Translations under genes and position numbers: made by a program | The notes under the pieces: model-generated | What the model was told of the DNA's origin: nothing | The model's database searches: none | The model's input: only the letters and a program-made list of their open reading frames with translations | Source of the DNA: Hwanghaeella sp965227365 | GTDB lineage: Bacteria > Pseudomonadota > Alphaproteobacteria > UBA8366 > Aestuariispiraceae | Assembly: GCF_965227365.1 (NCBI RefSeq) | Contig: NZ_OZ245754.1 | Span: forward strand, 1 to 64,000 | Direction of reading: 5' to 3' | DNA length: 64,000 bases | Shown: one piece after another, positions 24,154 through 31,696 of the stretch | Layout: the number at the start of each line of letters is the position of its first letter | Numbering within the stretch: position 1 is the stretch's first letter

Positions 24154-25998
24154 TTGTCCCTCGTATCGATTGCCTTCGATACCGGGTTGCGGCGCAAGCT
24201 GACCGGTACAATCGGCGCAGGCGTGAAGGTGTTTGCGGCCGGGACAGCGGCCTGGACCGTTTATGCGGCGGGTTTCTCGCGGACGGATGTCCTGTCCCTG
24301 ACCATCACCTTCCTGTCCCTGATGCTGGTCCTGACCTTCATGCTGATCACCCCGTCGGCGAAGTCGAACCCGGCGAAACTGCCCTGGTTCGAATGGATCG
24401 GAGCCGTCCTGGCGCTGGCCGCCGGCGCCTACTTTCTGACCCAGACGGATAACATCGCGGTGCGCATCACCCTGCTGACGCCGCTGACGGTCTTCGACGT
24501 GACCGCCGCCACGGTGATCATCCTGCTGTCGATCGAGGCGATGCGGCGGACCGTCGGGCTGGGCCTGACGGCCATCGTCCTGCTTTTCATCGCCTACAAT
24601 CTTTTCGGTGATCTGCTCGGCGGCCCGATGGGGCATGGCGTGATCACCTATACCCATTTTCTCGACATCATGGTTTTTACGACCGACGGATTGTTCGGCG
24701 TGCCGCTGCGCGTCGCGGCGACCTATGCCTTCCTGTTCGTCATGTTCGGTACGGTTCTGGCAAAGACCGGCGGGGCGGACTTCTTCTTCGACATCGCGGC
24801 CAGCCTGACCGGCGGGACGAAGGGCGGACCAGCGAAGATCGCAGTGATCTCGTCCGGCATGTACGGGACCATTTCCGGCAGCCCGACATCCGACGTGGTC
24901 ACGACCGGTTCGGTGACGATCCCTATGATGAAGCGGCTGGGGTACAGTTCCACCTTCGCCGGCGCGGTCGAGGTCGCGGCTTCGACGGGCGGCAGCCTCG
25001 TGCCGCCGGTGATGGGGGCGGCCGCCTTCATCATGGCCGAATATACCGGCATTGAGTATCTCGACATCGCGCTCGCGGCGGTCCTGCCGGCCCTGCTCTA
25101 CTACATCCCGATCTATCTTCAGGTTCACCTGCGGGCCAACAAGATAGGGTTGGAGGGACTCGACCCGTCTCTGATCCCACCGGTTCTGGAAACCCTGAAA
25201 CGCGGCGGATTGTTCATGGTGCCGCTGGTGGTCATCACCTGGGCATTGGTCGAGGGGTATACGCCGACCTATGCGGCGATCTATGGTACGCTCGCGGTCG
25301 TCGCGGTCTCCATGGTGCGCAAGGATACCCGCCTGAAACCCGCCGTTGTCTTCGACATTCTGGCCGATACCTGCGTGAAGTCCGTCGCGGTGGTCGGGGC
25401 CTGCGCAGCGGCGGGTCTGGTAATCGGCGGCATCACGATGACGGGACTGGCTTCAAAGTTCGGAGTCCTCGTCTTTTTGGTATCCGGCGACAGTGTCCTG
25501 ATCTCGCTGATCGTTGCGGCGGGACTGACGCTGCTGCTCGGCCTCGGCATGCCGACGCCCAGCGCCTATATCCTGGCGGCGGTCCTGATCGCGCCGGTGA
25601 TGCAGCAATTGGGCATCGACCTGATGGCCGGGCATCTCTTTCTGCTCTATTTCGCGGTGATGTCGGCACTGACCCCGCCGGTCGCGGTGGCGGCCTATGC
25701 GGCGAGTGCATTGGCCGACGCGCCGCCTTTGAAAATCGCGGGCGTCGCCGTGCGCATCGCCATCGGCGCCTTCCTGGTTCCTTTCACCTTCGTGCACGAC
25801 CCGGCCCTGATCCTGCAGGGCACGCCTTTCGAAATCGCCTCCGCCTTCATCCTGGTGGCGATCGGGCTGTCGATGGTGGTGGCGGCACAGGAGGGGTATC
25901 TGAAAGGGCTGCTTTCCGTACCCGTACGGCTCATCCTATTGGTCGCCGGATTGGCGACCATCTTCCTGCGGCCGATCCTTTTTGGGGGAGTGTCATGA
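24154..25998 (+). CDS. TRAP transporter fused permease, TAXI type
   Basis: A 614-residue polytopic protein in which the small 4-TM (DctQ-like) and large 12-TM (DctM-like) halves are fused, as usual for TAXI systems. Recognisable DctM-type segments are YGTISGSPTSDVVTTGSVTIP, AAFIMAEYTG and LGMPTPSAYIL. No ATG is available near the N-terminus, so I take TTG 24154 (MSLVSIAF) behind CAGGAAAA. It pairs with the binding protein at 23082-24077. Its stop overlaps the class II aldolase start (ATGA), tying transport to that enzyme. Confidence 0.9.
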   Translation: MSLVSIAFDTGLRRKLTGTIGAGVKVFAAGTAAWTVYAAGFSRTDVLSLTITFLSLMLVLTFMLITPSAKSNPAKLPWFEWIGAVLALAAGAYFLTQTDNIAVRITLLTPLTVFDVTAATVIILLSIEAMRRTVGLGLTAIVLLFIAYNLFGDLLGGPMGHGVITYTHFLDIMVFTTDGLFGVPLRVAATYAFLFVMFGTVLAKTGGADFFFDIAASLTGGTKGGPAKIAVISSGMYGTISGSPTSDVVTTGSVTIPMMKRLGYSSTFAGAVEVAASTGGSLVPPVMGAAAFIMAEYTGIEYLDIALAAVLPALLYYIPIYLQVHLRANKIGLEGLDPSLIPPVLETLKRGGLFMVPLVVITWALVEGYTPTYAAIYGTLAVVAVSMVRKDTRLKPAVVFDILADTCVKSVAVVGACAAAGLVIGGITMTGLASKFGVLVFLVSGDSVLISLIVAAGLTLLLGLGMPTPSAYILAAVLIAPVMQQLGIDLMAGHLFLLYFAVMSALTPPVAVAAYAASALADAPPLKIAGVAVRIAIGAFLVPFTFVHDPALILQGTPFEIASAFILVAIGLSMVVAAQEGYLKGLLSVPVRLILLVAGLATIFLRPILFGGVS

Positions 25999-26696
25999 CA
26001 ACTGTAGAACAGATCCGCCGGGACGTCGTTCTCGGCAACCACATCCTGGCGGGCGAGGGCGTATTGGACGTTTTCGGCCATGTCAGCGCCCGGCATCCCG
26101 ACCGTCCGGATCGGTTCTTCCTGTCCCGCTCCACCAGTCCGGCGCAGGTCTCCGATGAAACGCTCCTGGAATTCGACCTGGACGGCAAGGTCGTCGCGGG
26201 TGAGGGGCATCCCTATCTTGAACGCTTCATCCATTCGGAAATCTACAAGGCGCGCCCCGATGTCGGGTCCGTGGTGCATCACCATGCGCCCGCGATCATG
26301 CCCTTTGCCGCGACCGGAACCCCCTTGCGGCCGATCTATCACCTCGGTGCAGTGATCGGGCCGGAGGTTCCGTTCTGGGACAGCCAGGACGAGTTCGGCG
26401 ATACGTCCATGCTGATCTTCAATCCCGAGATGGGGGCCTCCCTGGCGCGGTGCTTGGGAAAGGGCAACACGGCGTTGTTGAAGCGGCATGGCGCCATCTG
26501 CGTGGGCGAGACCGTACCGCGATCCGTCTTCATCTCAGTTTGCATGCGTGACAACGGACAACTTCAGGCCGATGCCATGGCGATGGGCGAACCGGATTTC
26601 CTGAGCGCCGGCGAGGTTGAAAAATCGAACAAGGTCAACGGATGGGGCCGTCCGCTGGAGCGCGCCTGGGAGCATTATTGCCGGGTCTACGGATAG
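25995..26696 (+). CDS. Class II aldolase/adducin-family protein
   Basis: A 233-residue zinc enzyme of the fuculose-aldolase fold. Metal-ligand candidates are the histidines in VVHHHAPA and in LKRHGAI. Family members are aldolases, epimerases and aromatic decarboxylases; 3,4-dihydroxyphthalate decarboxylases of actinobacterial phthalate pathways are of this type. Translationally coupled to the TAXI permease, it probably acts on the imported compound or a ring-derived intermediate. Aldolase and decarboxylase roles cannot be separated by eye. Confidence 0.85.
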   Translation: MTTVEQIRRDVVLGNHILAGEGVLDVFGHVSARHPDRPDRFFLSRSTSPAQVSDETLLEFDLDGKVVAGEGHPYLERFIHSEIYKARPDVGSVVHHHAPAIMPFAATGTPLRPIYHLGAVIGPEVPFWDSQDEFGDTSMLIFNPEMGASLARCLGKGNTALLKRHGAICVGETVPRSVFISVCMRDNGQLQADAMAMGEPDFLSAGEVEKSNKVNGWGRPLERAWEHYCRVYG

Positions 26697-26708
26697 CGGG
26701 TAGCGTCC

Positions 26709-26729
26709 CCGGCGAAAAAGAAACGCCGG
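26709..26729 (+). other. Small hairpin overlapping the ribosome-binding site of the next gene
   Basis: CCGGCG and CGCCGG flank a nine-base purine loop, and the right arm contributes the first two G of the GGAGGA ribosome site for the gene at 26740. Folding could dampen its translation relative to the aldolase gene upstream. Confidence 0.35.
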
Positions 26730-26739
26730 AGGAAATTTC

Positions 26740-27639
26740 ATGTCGAACCCGCCCCTACCGCCCCTGATGGCCGCCGCTTCCCGCCTGCGCGCACGTCTTG
26801 CCGACGGCAAAATCGTCGCCGCCCCCGGGGCGCCGGATGCGCTGACCGCCCGTCTGGTCGAGAAGGCGGGTTTCGACGCGGTCTATATGACCGGGTTGGG
26901 GGCGACCGCGGCCCGGGTCGGGCAGCCGGACCTGAGCATCCTCACCCAAACGGAAATGGCCGATCATGCCCGCGCGATGGTACGCGCGGTCGGTATCCCG
27001 GTGATCGCGGATGCGGATACGGGCTATGGCGGCCCGTTGAACATGCGCCGCACGGTCCGCGAATACATCCAGGCCGGTGCGGGCGCGATGCATATCGAAG
27101 ATCAGATCAGTCCGAAGCGCTGCGGCCAACTGTCCGGCGTGCGGTTGGTCACCCGTCAGGAAGGCGTGCTGCGCCTGAAAGCCGCGGTGGAGGCACGTGC
27201 GGAAGCCGGGTCCGACGTGGTCATCATCGGGCGAACCGATGCGCTTCAGCCGGAAGGTCTGGACGCGGCGTTGGACCGGGCCAGGGCTTATGCCGATGCG
27301 GGCGTCGACCTGTTGTTCGTAGACGGCGTGAAGACCCGGAAAGAGGTGGAAGGGATCGCCGCCGGCCTTGATGCGCCGAAGATCGTTTCCATTGTGGATG
27401 GGACGGATGCCGCCAATCTGACCTTGTCGGATTTGCAGCAGATGGGGTTCTGCATGGCACTCTATGCGGTCACGACGCTTTTCACGGCGGCTGCCGCCGT
27501 GCGGTCGGCGCTGGACCACTTGAAGGCGCAGGGATCGCCGCAGGGGATCGCGCCGCAGATTTCCTACGCGGAATTTTGCGAAATCGTCGGTCTTGCGGAG
27601 TTCCAGGAATTCGCCCACCGCCATGAAACGGTTGGTTGA
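26740..27639 (+). CDS. Isocitrate lyase/PEP mutase-family enzyme
   Basis: A 299-residue TIM-barrel enzyme. The metal-binding DADTGYGG is at 91-98 and the lid loop SPKRCGQLSG carries the lyase cysteine (Cys128). True isocitrate and methylisocitrate lyases read KKCGH or KRCGH at that loop; here the His is Gln. Relatives cleave 2-methylisocitrate or dimethylmalate, or hydrolyse oxaloacetate. A C-C lyase acting on a branched hydroxy diacid is likely because the Cys is retained. It follows the aldolase gene by 43 bases, probably in one operon with the TAXI genes. Confidence 0.86.
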   Translation: MSNPPLPPLMAAASRLRARLADGKIVAAPGAPDALTARLVEKAGFDAVYMTGLGATAARVGQPDLSILTQTEMADHARAMVRAVGIPVIADADTGYGGPLNMRRTVREYIQAGAGAMHIEDQISPKRCGQLSGVRLVTRQEGVLRLKAAVEARAEAGSDVVIIGRTDALQPEGLDAALDRARAYADAGVDLLFVDGVKTRKEVEGIAAGLDAPKIVSIVDGTDAANLTLSDLQQMGFCMALYAVTTLFTAAAAVRSALDHLKAQGSPQGIAPQISYAEFCEIVGLAEFQEFAHRHETVG

Positions 27640-27644
27640 TCCGA

Positions 27645-28607
27645 TCAGTTGACCACGTTGACCGGGGTTCCGGCGAAATAGGCTTCGATCGCATCGACCG
27701 CCAGTCGATAGATTTCTCCCAAGGCTTCCGGCGTATTGTATCCGGTATGCGGCGTCAGGACGACATTCGGCAATGTCCGTATCGGATGGTCGGCGGGCAA
27801 AGGCTCTGTGTGGAAAACGTCGAGCGCGGCGGATATCCGGCCCGATGACAATTCCGCCATCAGCGCCGCTTCTTCTATCAAACCGCCGCGTGCCGTGTTG
27901 ACCAGCAAGGCCCCGTCCCGAAGACGGGCAAGATGATCGGCGGTGATCAAGCCTTCGGTTTCGGGCATCAAGGCCAGATTCAGGGAGACGACGTCACTGG
28001 TCGCAAACACGGTATCGAGGTCGGTGTACGTCACGCCCAGATCGGCCGCGCGCCCCGGCGACGGGTTGGCGGTCCAGGCCGTCACGGTCATGCCGAACGC
28101 CTTTGCCAGGGTAGCGACGTGCGCGCCGATGCCGCCGGTGCCGACAATTCCCAAGCGCTTGCCATACAGATCGAAACCCGACCGTGACTGATTCCATAAT
28201 CCGTTCTTCATTTCCCGGTCGCCAATGGCGACGTTCCGCGCCGCGGCGAGCATCAACGCAATTGTATGTTCCGCGACCGTCGTATCCGCGTAACCCGGCG
28301 TGTTGCAGACGGTTATGCCCAAACTGCGCGCCAGTGCCAGGTCCACATTGTCCCCGGCGCCGATGCCCGTGAAGGCGATGACCTGCAGATTCTTCGCTGC
28401 GCGCAGAACGTCGCGCGACAGGCGCCAACCCAGGATCACCGCCTGGGCATCGCCGATCCGGGAGATGAAATCCTCGTCGTCCTTGGGCTGGCCTTGATGA
28501 ATCTCGAGGCGCCCGACCTTTTCAATCCGCTCGCGCAAAGGACCTTGGAACAGTGACTCCGTGCCGGGACCCGCATCCGGGAATACTATGACGATGTCAT
28601 TTTTCAT
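27645..28607 (-). CDS. D-2-hydroxyacid dehydrogenase (NAD-binding)
   Basis: A 320-residue dehydrogenase. The catalytic set of the family is visible: Arg in NTARGGLIEE, Glu near DVFHTEPLP, and His in LTPHTGYNT. The NAD-binding motif is GTGGIGAHVA. It reduces a 2-oxo acid or oxidises a D-2-hydroxy acid. I start at the ATG giving MKNDIVIVFP; a longer frame upstream lacks conserved sequence. It is convergent with the ICL-family gene with only five bases between the stops, and divergent from the serine hydrolase gene. Hydroxypyruvate/glyoxylate reductase-like activity is plausible. Confidence 0.87.
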   Translation of the reverse strand: MKNDIVIVFPDAGPGTESLFQGPLRERIEKVGRLEIHQGQPKDDEDFISRIGDAQAVILGWRLSRDVLRAAKNLQVIAFTGIGAGDNVDLALARSLGITVCNTPGYADTTVAEHTIALMLAAARNVAIGDREMKNGLWNQSRSGFDLYGKRLGIVGTGGIGAHVATLAKAFGMTVTAWTANPSPGRAADLGVTYTDLDTVFATSDVVSLNLALMPETEGLITADHLARLRDGALLVNTARGGLIEEAALMAELSSGRISAALDVFHTEPLPADHPIRTLPNVVLTPHTGYNTPEALGEIYRLAVDAIEAYFAGTPVNVVN

Positions 28608-28675
28608 GTTTGCAGCTTGGCCGTGCGGTGCCCGACCCGCAAGATGCCCGCGCATTGGATATAGGAGAAAACCGC

Positions 28676-29896
28676 ATGGGCGGTATCGACAGGAAAACGC
28701 AGCAGCATCTCGGATTTTCGCCGGAGCGCCTCGCCAATATCGATGCCTGGATGGCCGACCATGTGGAAAGCGGTCGGCTCGCGGGCCTGGCGGTTCAGAT
28801 TTCTCGAAGGGGTGAAATCGCCTATTCCGCCCGCCACGGTCTGCGCGATATCGCAGGCAACCTGCCGGTCGAGGACGATACGATCTGGCGCATCTATTCC
28901 ATGACCAAGCCCCTCACCACGGTGGCCGCCCTGATGTTGTACGAGGAGGGCGCGTTCCAGCTTGATCAACCGGTCGCCGACTTCATCCCGGCGGTCGGCT
29001 CCAAGGGCGTCTGGAAGGGCCCCGGTCACGACCTGGATGACATCGAGGAATTGGCGCGCCCGGTGACGGTGCACGACCTGATGACACACCAGTCGGGATT
29101 CCTCTATGGCGCGCCGAAAGGGGATGCGCTGGAGCAGGCCCTGGCCGCGAACGGGTTCCGGTTCGATACCGGTGAGACGATGGCCGACGCCCTGACCCGC
29201 CTATGTGACCTGCCACTTGCCTTTCAGCCGGGCGCGCGATGGTCCTACGGCTATTCGACGGATGTTCTGGGCCGGCTGGTGGAGGTGATTTCCGGCAAGA
29301 CCTTGGGCGAGTTCTTCCGGGAACGGATTTTGGACCCGCTTGGCATGACAGAGACGGGATTCGGTTTGCCGGAGGGGCTTCATCCCCGCGTCGCCAAGCT
29401 CTACGCGCCGACGCCCGAGGGCGGCACGTTGGAATTGCCAAAACAGGATGGCCCGCGTCGGCCGGAAGAGGCGACGCTGGAGAGCGGCGGCGGCGGCTTG
29501 TTGTCGACCATGGGTGATTTTCAGCGCTTCGCCTCCGCCATGCTGGCGCGAGGTTGTTATGACGGCGGTCGGCTGTTGGGCCGGAAGACATTCGACAGCA
29601 TGGTCTCCAACCATATGGGCGGGGATCTGGCGAGCCGCGGTCAGGCGCATTTCTCGGAAACGACATTCGAGGGGATCGGCTTCGGCCTGGGCGTTTCGGT
29701 GATGCTGGACCCGGCCAAGGCGAAAATTATCGGCAGTCCCGGCGAATATGCGTGGGGCGGCATGGCGTCGACCGCCTTCTGGGTCGACCCGGCCGAAGAG
29801 ATGACGGTGATACTGATGACGCAGCTCGCGCCGTCCAGCACCTATACATTGAGGCGGCAACTCAGGGTGTTGAGCTATCAGGCCCTGGTGGATTAA
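28676..29896 (+). CDS. Serine hydrolase, class C beta-lactamase/esterase family
   Basis: A 406-residue penicillin-binding-protein-fold hydrolase. The nucleophile motif SMTK (SXXK) is near residue 75, and the Tyr motif is YGYSTD. No signal peptide is present, so a cytoplasmic esterase or amidase (EstB-like) is more likely than a secreted beta-lactamase. The ATG follows AGGAGAAAA. It overlaps the convergent Crp/Fnr gene by four bases. The substrate is unknown, and nothing here supports an antibiotic-resistance role. Confidence 0.87.
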   Translation: MGGIDRKTQQHLGFSPERLANIDAWMADHVESGRLAGLAVQISRRGEIAYSARHGLRDIAGNLPVEDDTIWRIYSMTKPLTTVAALMLYEEGAFQLDQPVADFIPAVGSKGVWKGPGHDLDDIEELARPVTVHDLMTHQSGFLYGAPKGDALEQALAANGFRFDTGETMADALTRLCDLPLAFQPGARWSYGYSTDVLGRLVEVISGKTLGEFFRERILDPLGMTETGFGLPEGLHPRVAKLYAPTPEGGTLELPKQDGPRRPEEATLESGGGGLLSTMGDFQRFASAMLARGCYDGGRLLGRKTFDSMVSNHMGGDLASRGQAHFSETTFEGIGFGLGVSVMLDPAKAKIIGSPGEYAWGGMASTAFWVDPAEEMTVILMTQLAPSSTYTLRRQLRVLSYQALVD

Positions 29897-30549
29897 AGCG
29901 TCGCCAAAGCCTCCAGGCCGTCCCGGTCCATGATCGAAATGGACCCGCGGGCCAGCGAGACGAACCCCCGGCGCTGCAATTCCTTCAATTGGCGGCCGAC
30001 GACCTCACGGGCCGTGCCCAATTCGGTGGCCAGGTCCTGATGGGTAACCGTCAGTGTGCCGTCCCGCGACGCGAGGGCGAGAAGACGCTGCGCCAGACGT
30101 TTATCCAGACGTTCGAAAGCGACTTCCTCTACAACATGCATCACGTCCGAGATCCTGTGGGAATACTCGGCGAAGACGACGCGGCGGAAACCGGCTGATC
30201 GTGCCAGGGCTTCCTCGAAAGTGCCTTTGGGGACGGCGACCGCGTGGACGACGGACTCGGTAACGCCCTCGGCGCTGTACATTTCATCGGACAGCAGGCA
30301 GGCGGTCGTCATGATGCAGGTTTCCCCGCCCGATACGCGGTAAAGCACGATTTCCCGGCCCGAGGCCGAGGTCTGCTGCACACGGACGGTCCCGTCCAGA
30401 ACCAGAAGGAAGCTTTCCGCCGCATGCCCCGGTGCGAAGACGGTCGTTCCCGCAGGCAGGGTCACGCGCTGCGCGTTTTCCGAGAGAATGGCGCGGTCCG
30501 CATCAGGCAGCGCCGCCAAGTCCGGAAACCGGTCTATCCAATCCGTCAT
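29893..30549 (-). CDS. Crp/Fnr-family regulator with CX5C pair, likely regulator of the sulfide operon
   Basis: A 218-residue regulator with an N-terminal cyclic-nucleotide-binding-type beta-roll (about 20-130) and a C-terminal helix-turn-helix (DLATELGTAREVVGRQLKEL). Two cysteines, Cys78 and Cys84 in ETCIMTTACLL, lie in the roll. There is no N-terminal Fe-S cysteine cluster of the Fnr type. It is divergent from the persulfide-dioxygenase/SQR operon, so I infer that it senses sulfide or persulfide, possibly through this cysteine pair. I start at the ATG giving MTDWIDRFPD, behind GGGAGAGGGGGG. A palindrome lies 51 bases upstream. Confidence 0.85.
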   Translation of the reverse strand: MTDWIDRFPDLAALPDADRAILSENAQRVTLPAGTTVFAPGHAAESFLLVLDGTVRVQQTSASGREIVLYRVSGGETCIMTTACLLSDEMYSAEGVTESVVHAVAVPKGTFEEALARSAGFRRVVFAEYSHRISDVMHVVEEVAFERLDKRLAQRLLALASRDGTLTVTHQDLATELGTAREVVGRQLKELQRRGFVSLARGSISIMDRDGLEALATL

Positions 30550-30599
30550 GACCCCCCTCTCCCAAAAAAGCATTCGATCCGAGGACACCTCACGAATGC

Positions 30600-30612
30600 G
30601 TGACTTAGTCAC
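30600..30612. promoter_or_regulatory. Perfect palindrome GTGACTTAGTCAC, candidate operator
   Basis: Arms of six bases around a central T, in the 255-base divergent gap between the Crp/Fnr gene and the sulfide operon. The GTGA...TCAC half-sites resemble Crp-type sites but with five rather than six bases between them. The likely ligand is the Crp/Fnr protein encoded next to it. A TATGAT hexamer at 30748-30753 could be the -10 of the plus-strand operon, with no good -35, which would fit an activator-dependent promoter. Confidence 0.5.
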
Positions 30613-30804
30613 ATACATCCCGCCCCGGCAAGAGCATGATGGCAGCTGACAGTATCTGCACCGGGCCAACCGGCCTGGATTGCCCTTGATCGCAAGGATT
30701 ACGCGAGCGGTCCGCTGTCATCAATCAGTGACCGGGCGGCATTGTCCTATGATGTGCCGCTGCAGCGCGGGGGCCGGCATCACAAACGCCGTTGGAGGAA
30801 AGAG

Positions 30805-31665
30805 ATGAAACCGAGTGTGAAGACATTTTTCGATGAAGCGACCTTTACCGCGTCGCACGTGGTCTGGGACCCGACGACGAAACATGCGGCGATCATCGAT
30901 TCCGTGAAGGATTATGACCCCAAATCGGGTCGCACCTCGACCAAATCGGCGGACGAATTGATCGAATTCGTGAAATCCGAAGATTTCAAGATCGAATGGA
31001 TCCTGGAAACCCATGTCCACGCGGATCATCTGACCGCGGCGCCCTACCTGAAGGAAAAGCTCGGCGGGAAGATCGGTATCGGCGCGCGGATCGACGTGGT
31101 CCAGGGGGTCTTCAAGAAGGTCTTCAACGCAGAAGAGTCTTTCGAGACCGACGGCCGCCAGTTCGATCACCTTTTTGAGGATGGCGAGGTCTTCCATATC
31201 GGCGAATTGGAAGCGACGGTTATTCATACGCCGGGTCATACGCCCGCCTGCGCAACCTATGTGATCGGCGATGCAGCCTTTGTCGGCGACACGATGTTCA
31301 TGCCTGATTTCGGAACCGCGCGGTGCGATTTTCCCGGCGGCGATGCGCGTCAGCTTTACCGGTCGATCAAGAAGATCCTGTCCCTTCCCGAGGATACCCG
31401 CCTGTTTCTGTGCCACGACTATGCGCCGGGCGGCCGTGAATATCTGTGGGAAACGACCGTCGGCGCGCAGCGGAAGGAAAACATCCATGTCAACGACAGC
31501 GTCGACGAGGACGCCTTCGTAGAAATGCGCACGGAACGGGACAAGCAGTTGGACATGCCCATGCTGATCCTGCCGTCGGTGCAGGTAAACATGCGGGCGG
31601 GCGAACTGCCGCCGCCGGAAGACAACGGCACCCGCTATCTGAAGATTCCGTTGGACGCGCTTTGA
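30805..31665 (+). CDS. MBL-fold hydrolase, persulfide dioxygenase-like
   Basis: A 286-residue metallo-beta-lactamase-fold protein. The metal motif THVHADHLT includes His70, His72, Asp74 and His75, with further ligands in HTPGHTPA and GDTMF. The segment DFGTARCDFPGGDA is typical of ETHE1/Blh persulfide dioxygenases, which use a single iron to oxidise glutathione persulfide to sulfite. It is first gene of the operon with an SQR and a SulP transporter, which strongly supports that role. Start chosen at the ATG behind GGAGGAAAGAG. Confidence 0.88.
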   Translation: MKPSVKTFFDEATFTASHVVWDPTTKHAAIIDSVKDYDPKSGRTSTKSADELIEFVKSEDFKIEWILETHVHADHLTAAPYLKEKLGGKIGIGARIDVVQGVFKKVFNAEESFETDGRQFDHLFEDGEVFHIGELEATVIHTPGHTPACATYVIGDAAFVGDTMFMPDFGTARCDFPGGDARQLYRSIKKILSLPEDTRLFLCHDYAPGGREYLWETTVGAQRKENIHVNDSVDEDAFVEMRTERDKQLDMPMLILPSVQVNMRAGELPPPEDNGTRYLKIPLDAL

Positions 31666-31696
31666 TCGGCGCAGATGTCTCGGAAGGAAACGAGTG

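Noticed and set aside
27637..27647. Palindrome TGATCCGATCA across two convergent stop codons
   Set aside because: It consists largely of the two TGA stop regions facing each other, and a five-base gap leaves no room for a real terminator.
28676..29896. Secreted class C beta-lactamase
   Set aside because: No signal peptide is present and no AmpR-type regulator is adjacent; an esterase-like serine hydrolase is more likely.
30684..30697. CCTTGATCGCAAGG as an FNR-type site
   Set aside because: Only the outer arms are symmetric, and the TTGAT-N4-ATCAA consensus is not met on the right side.
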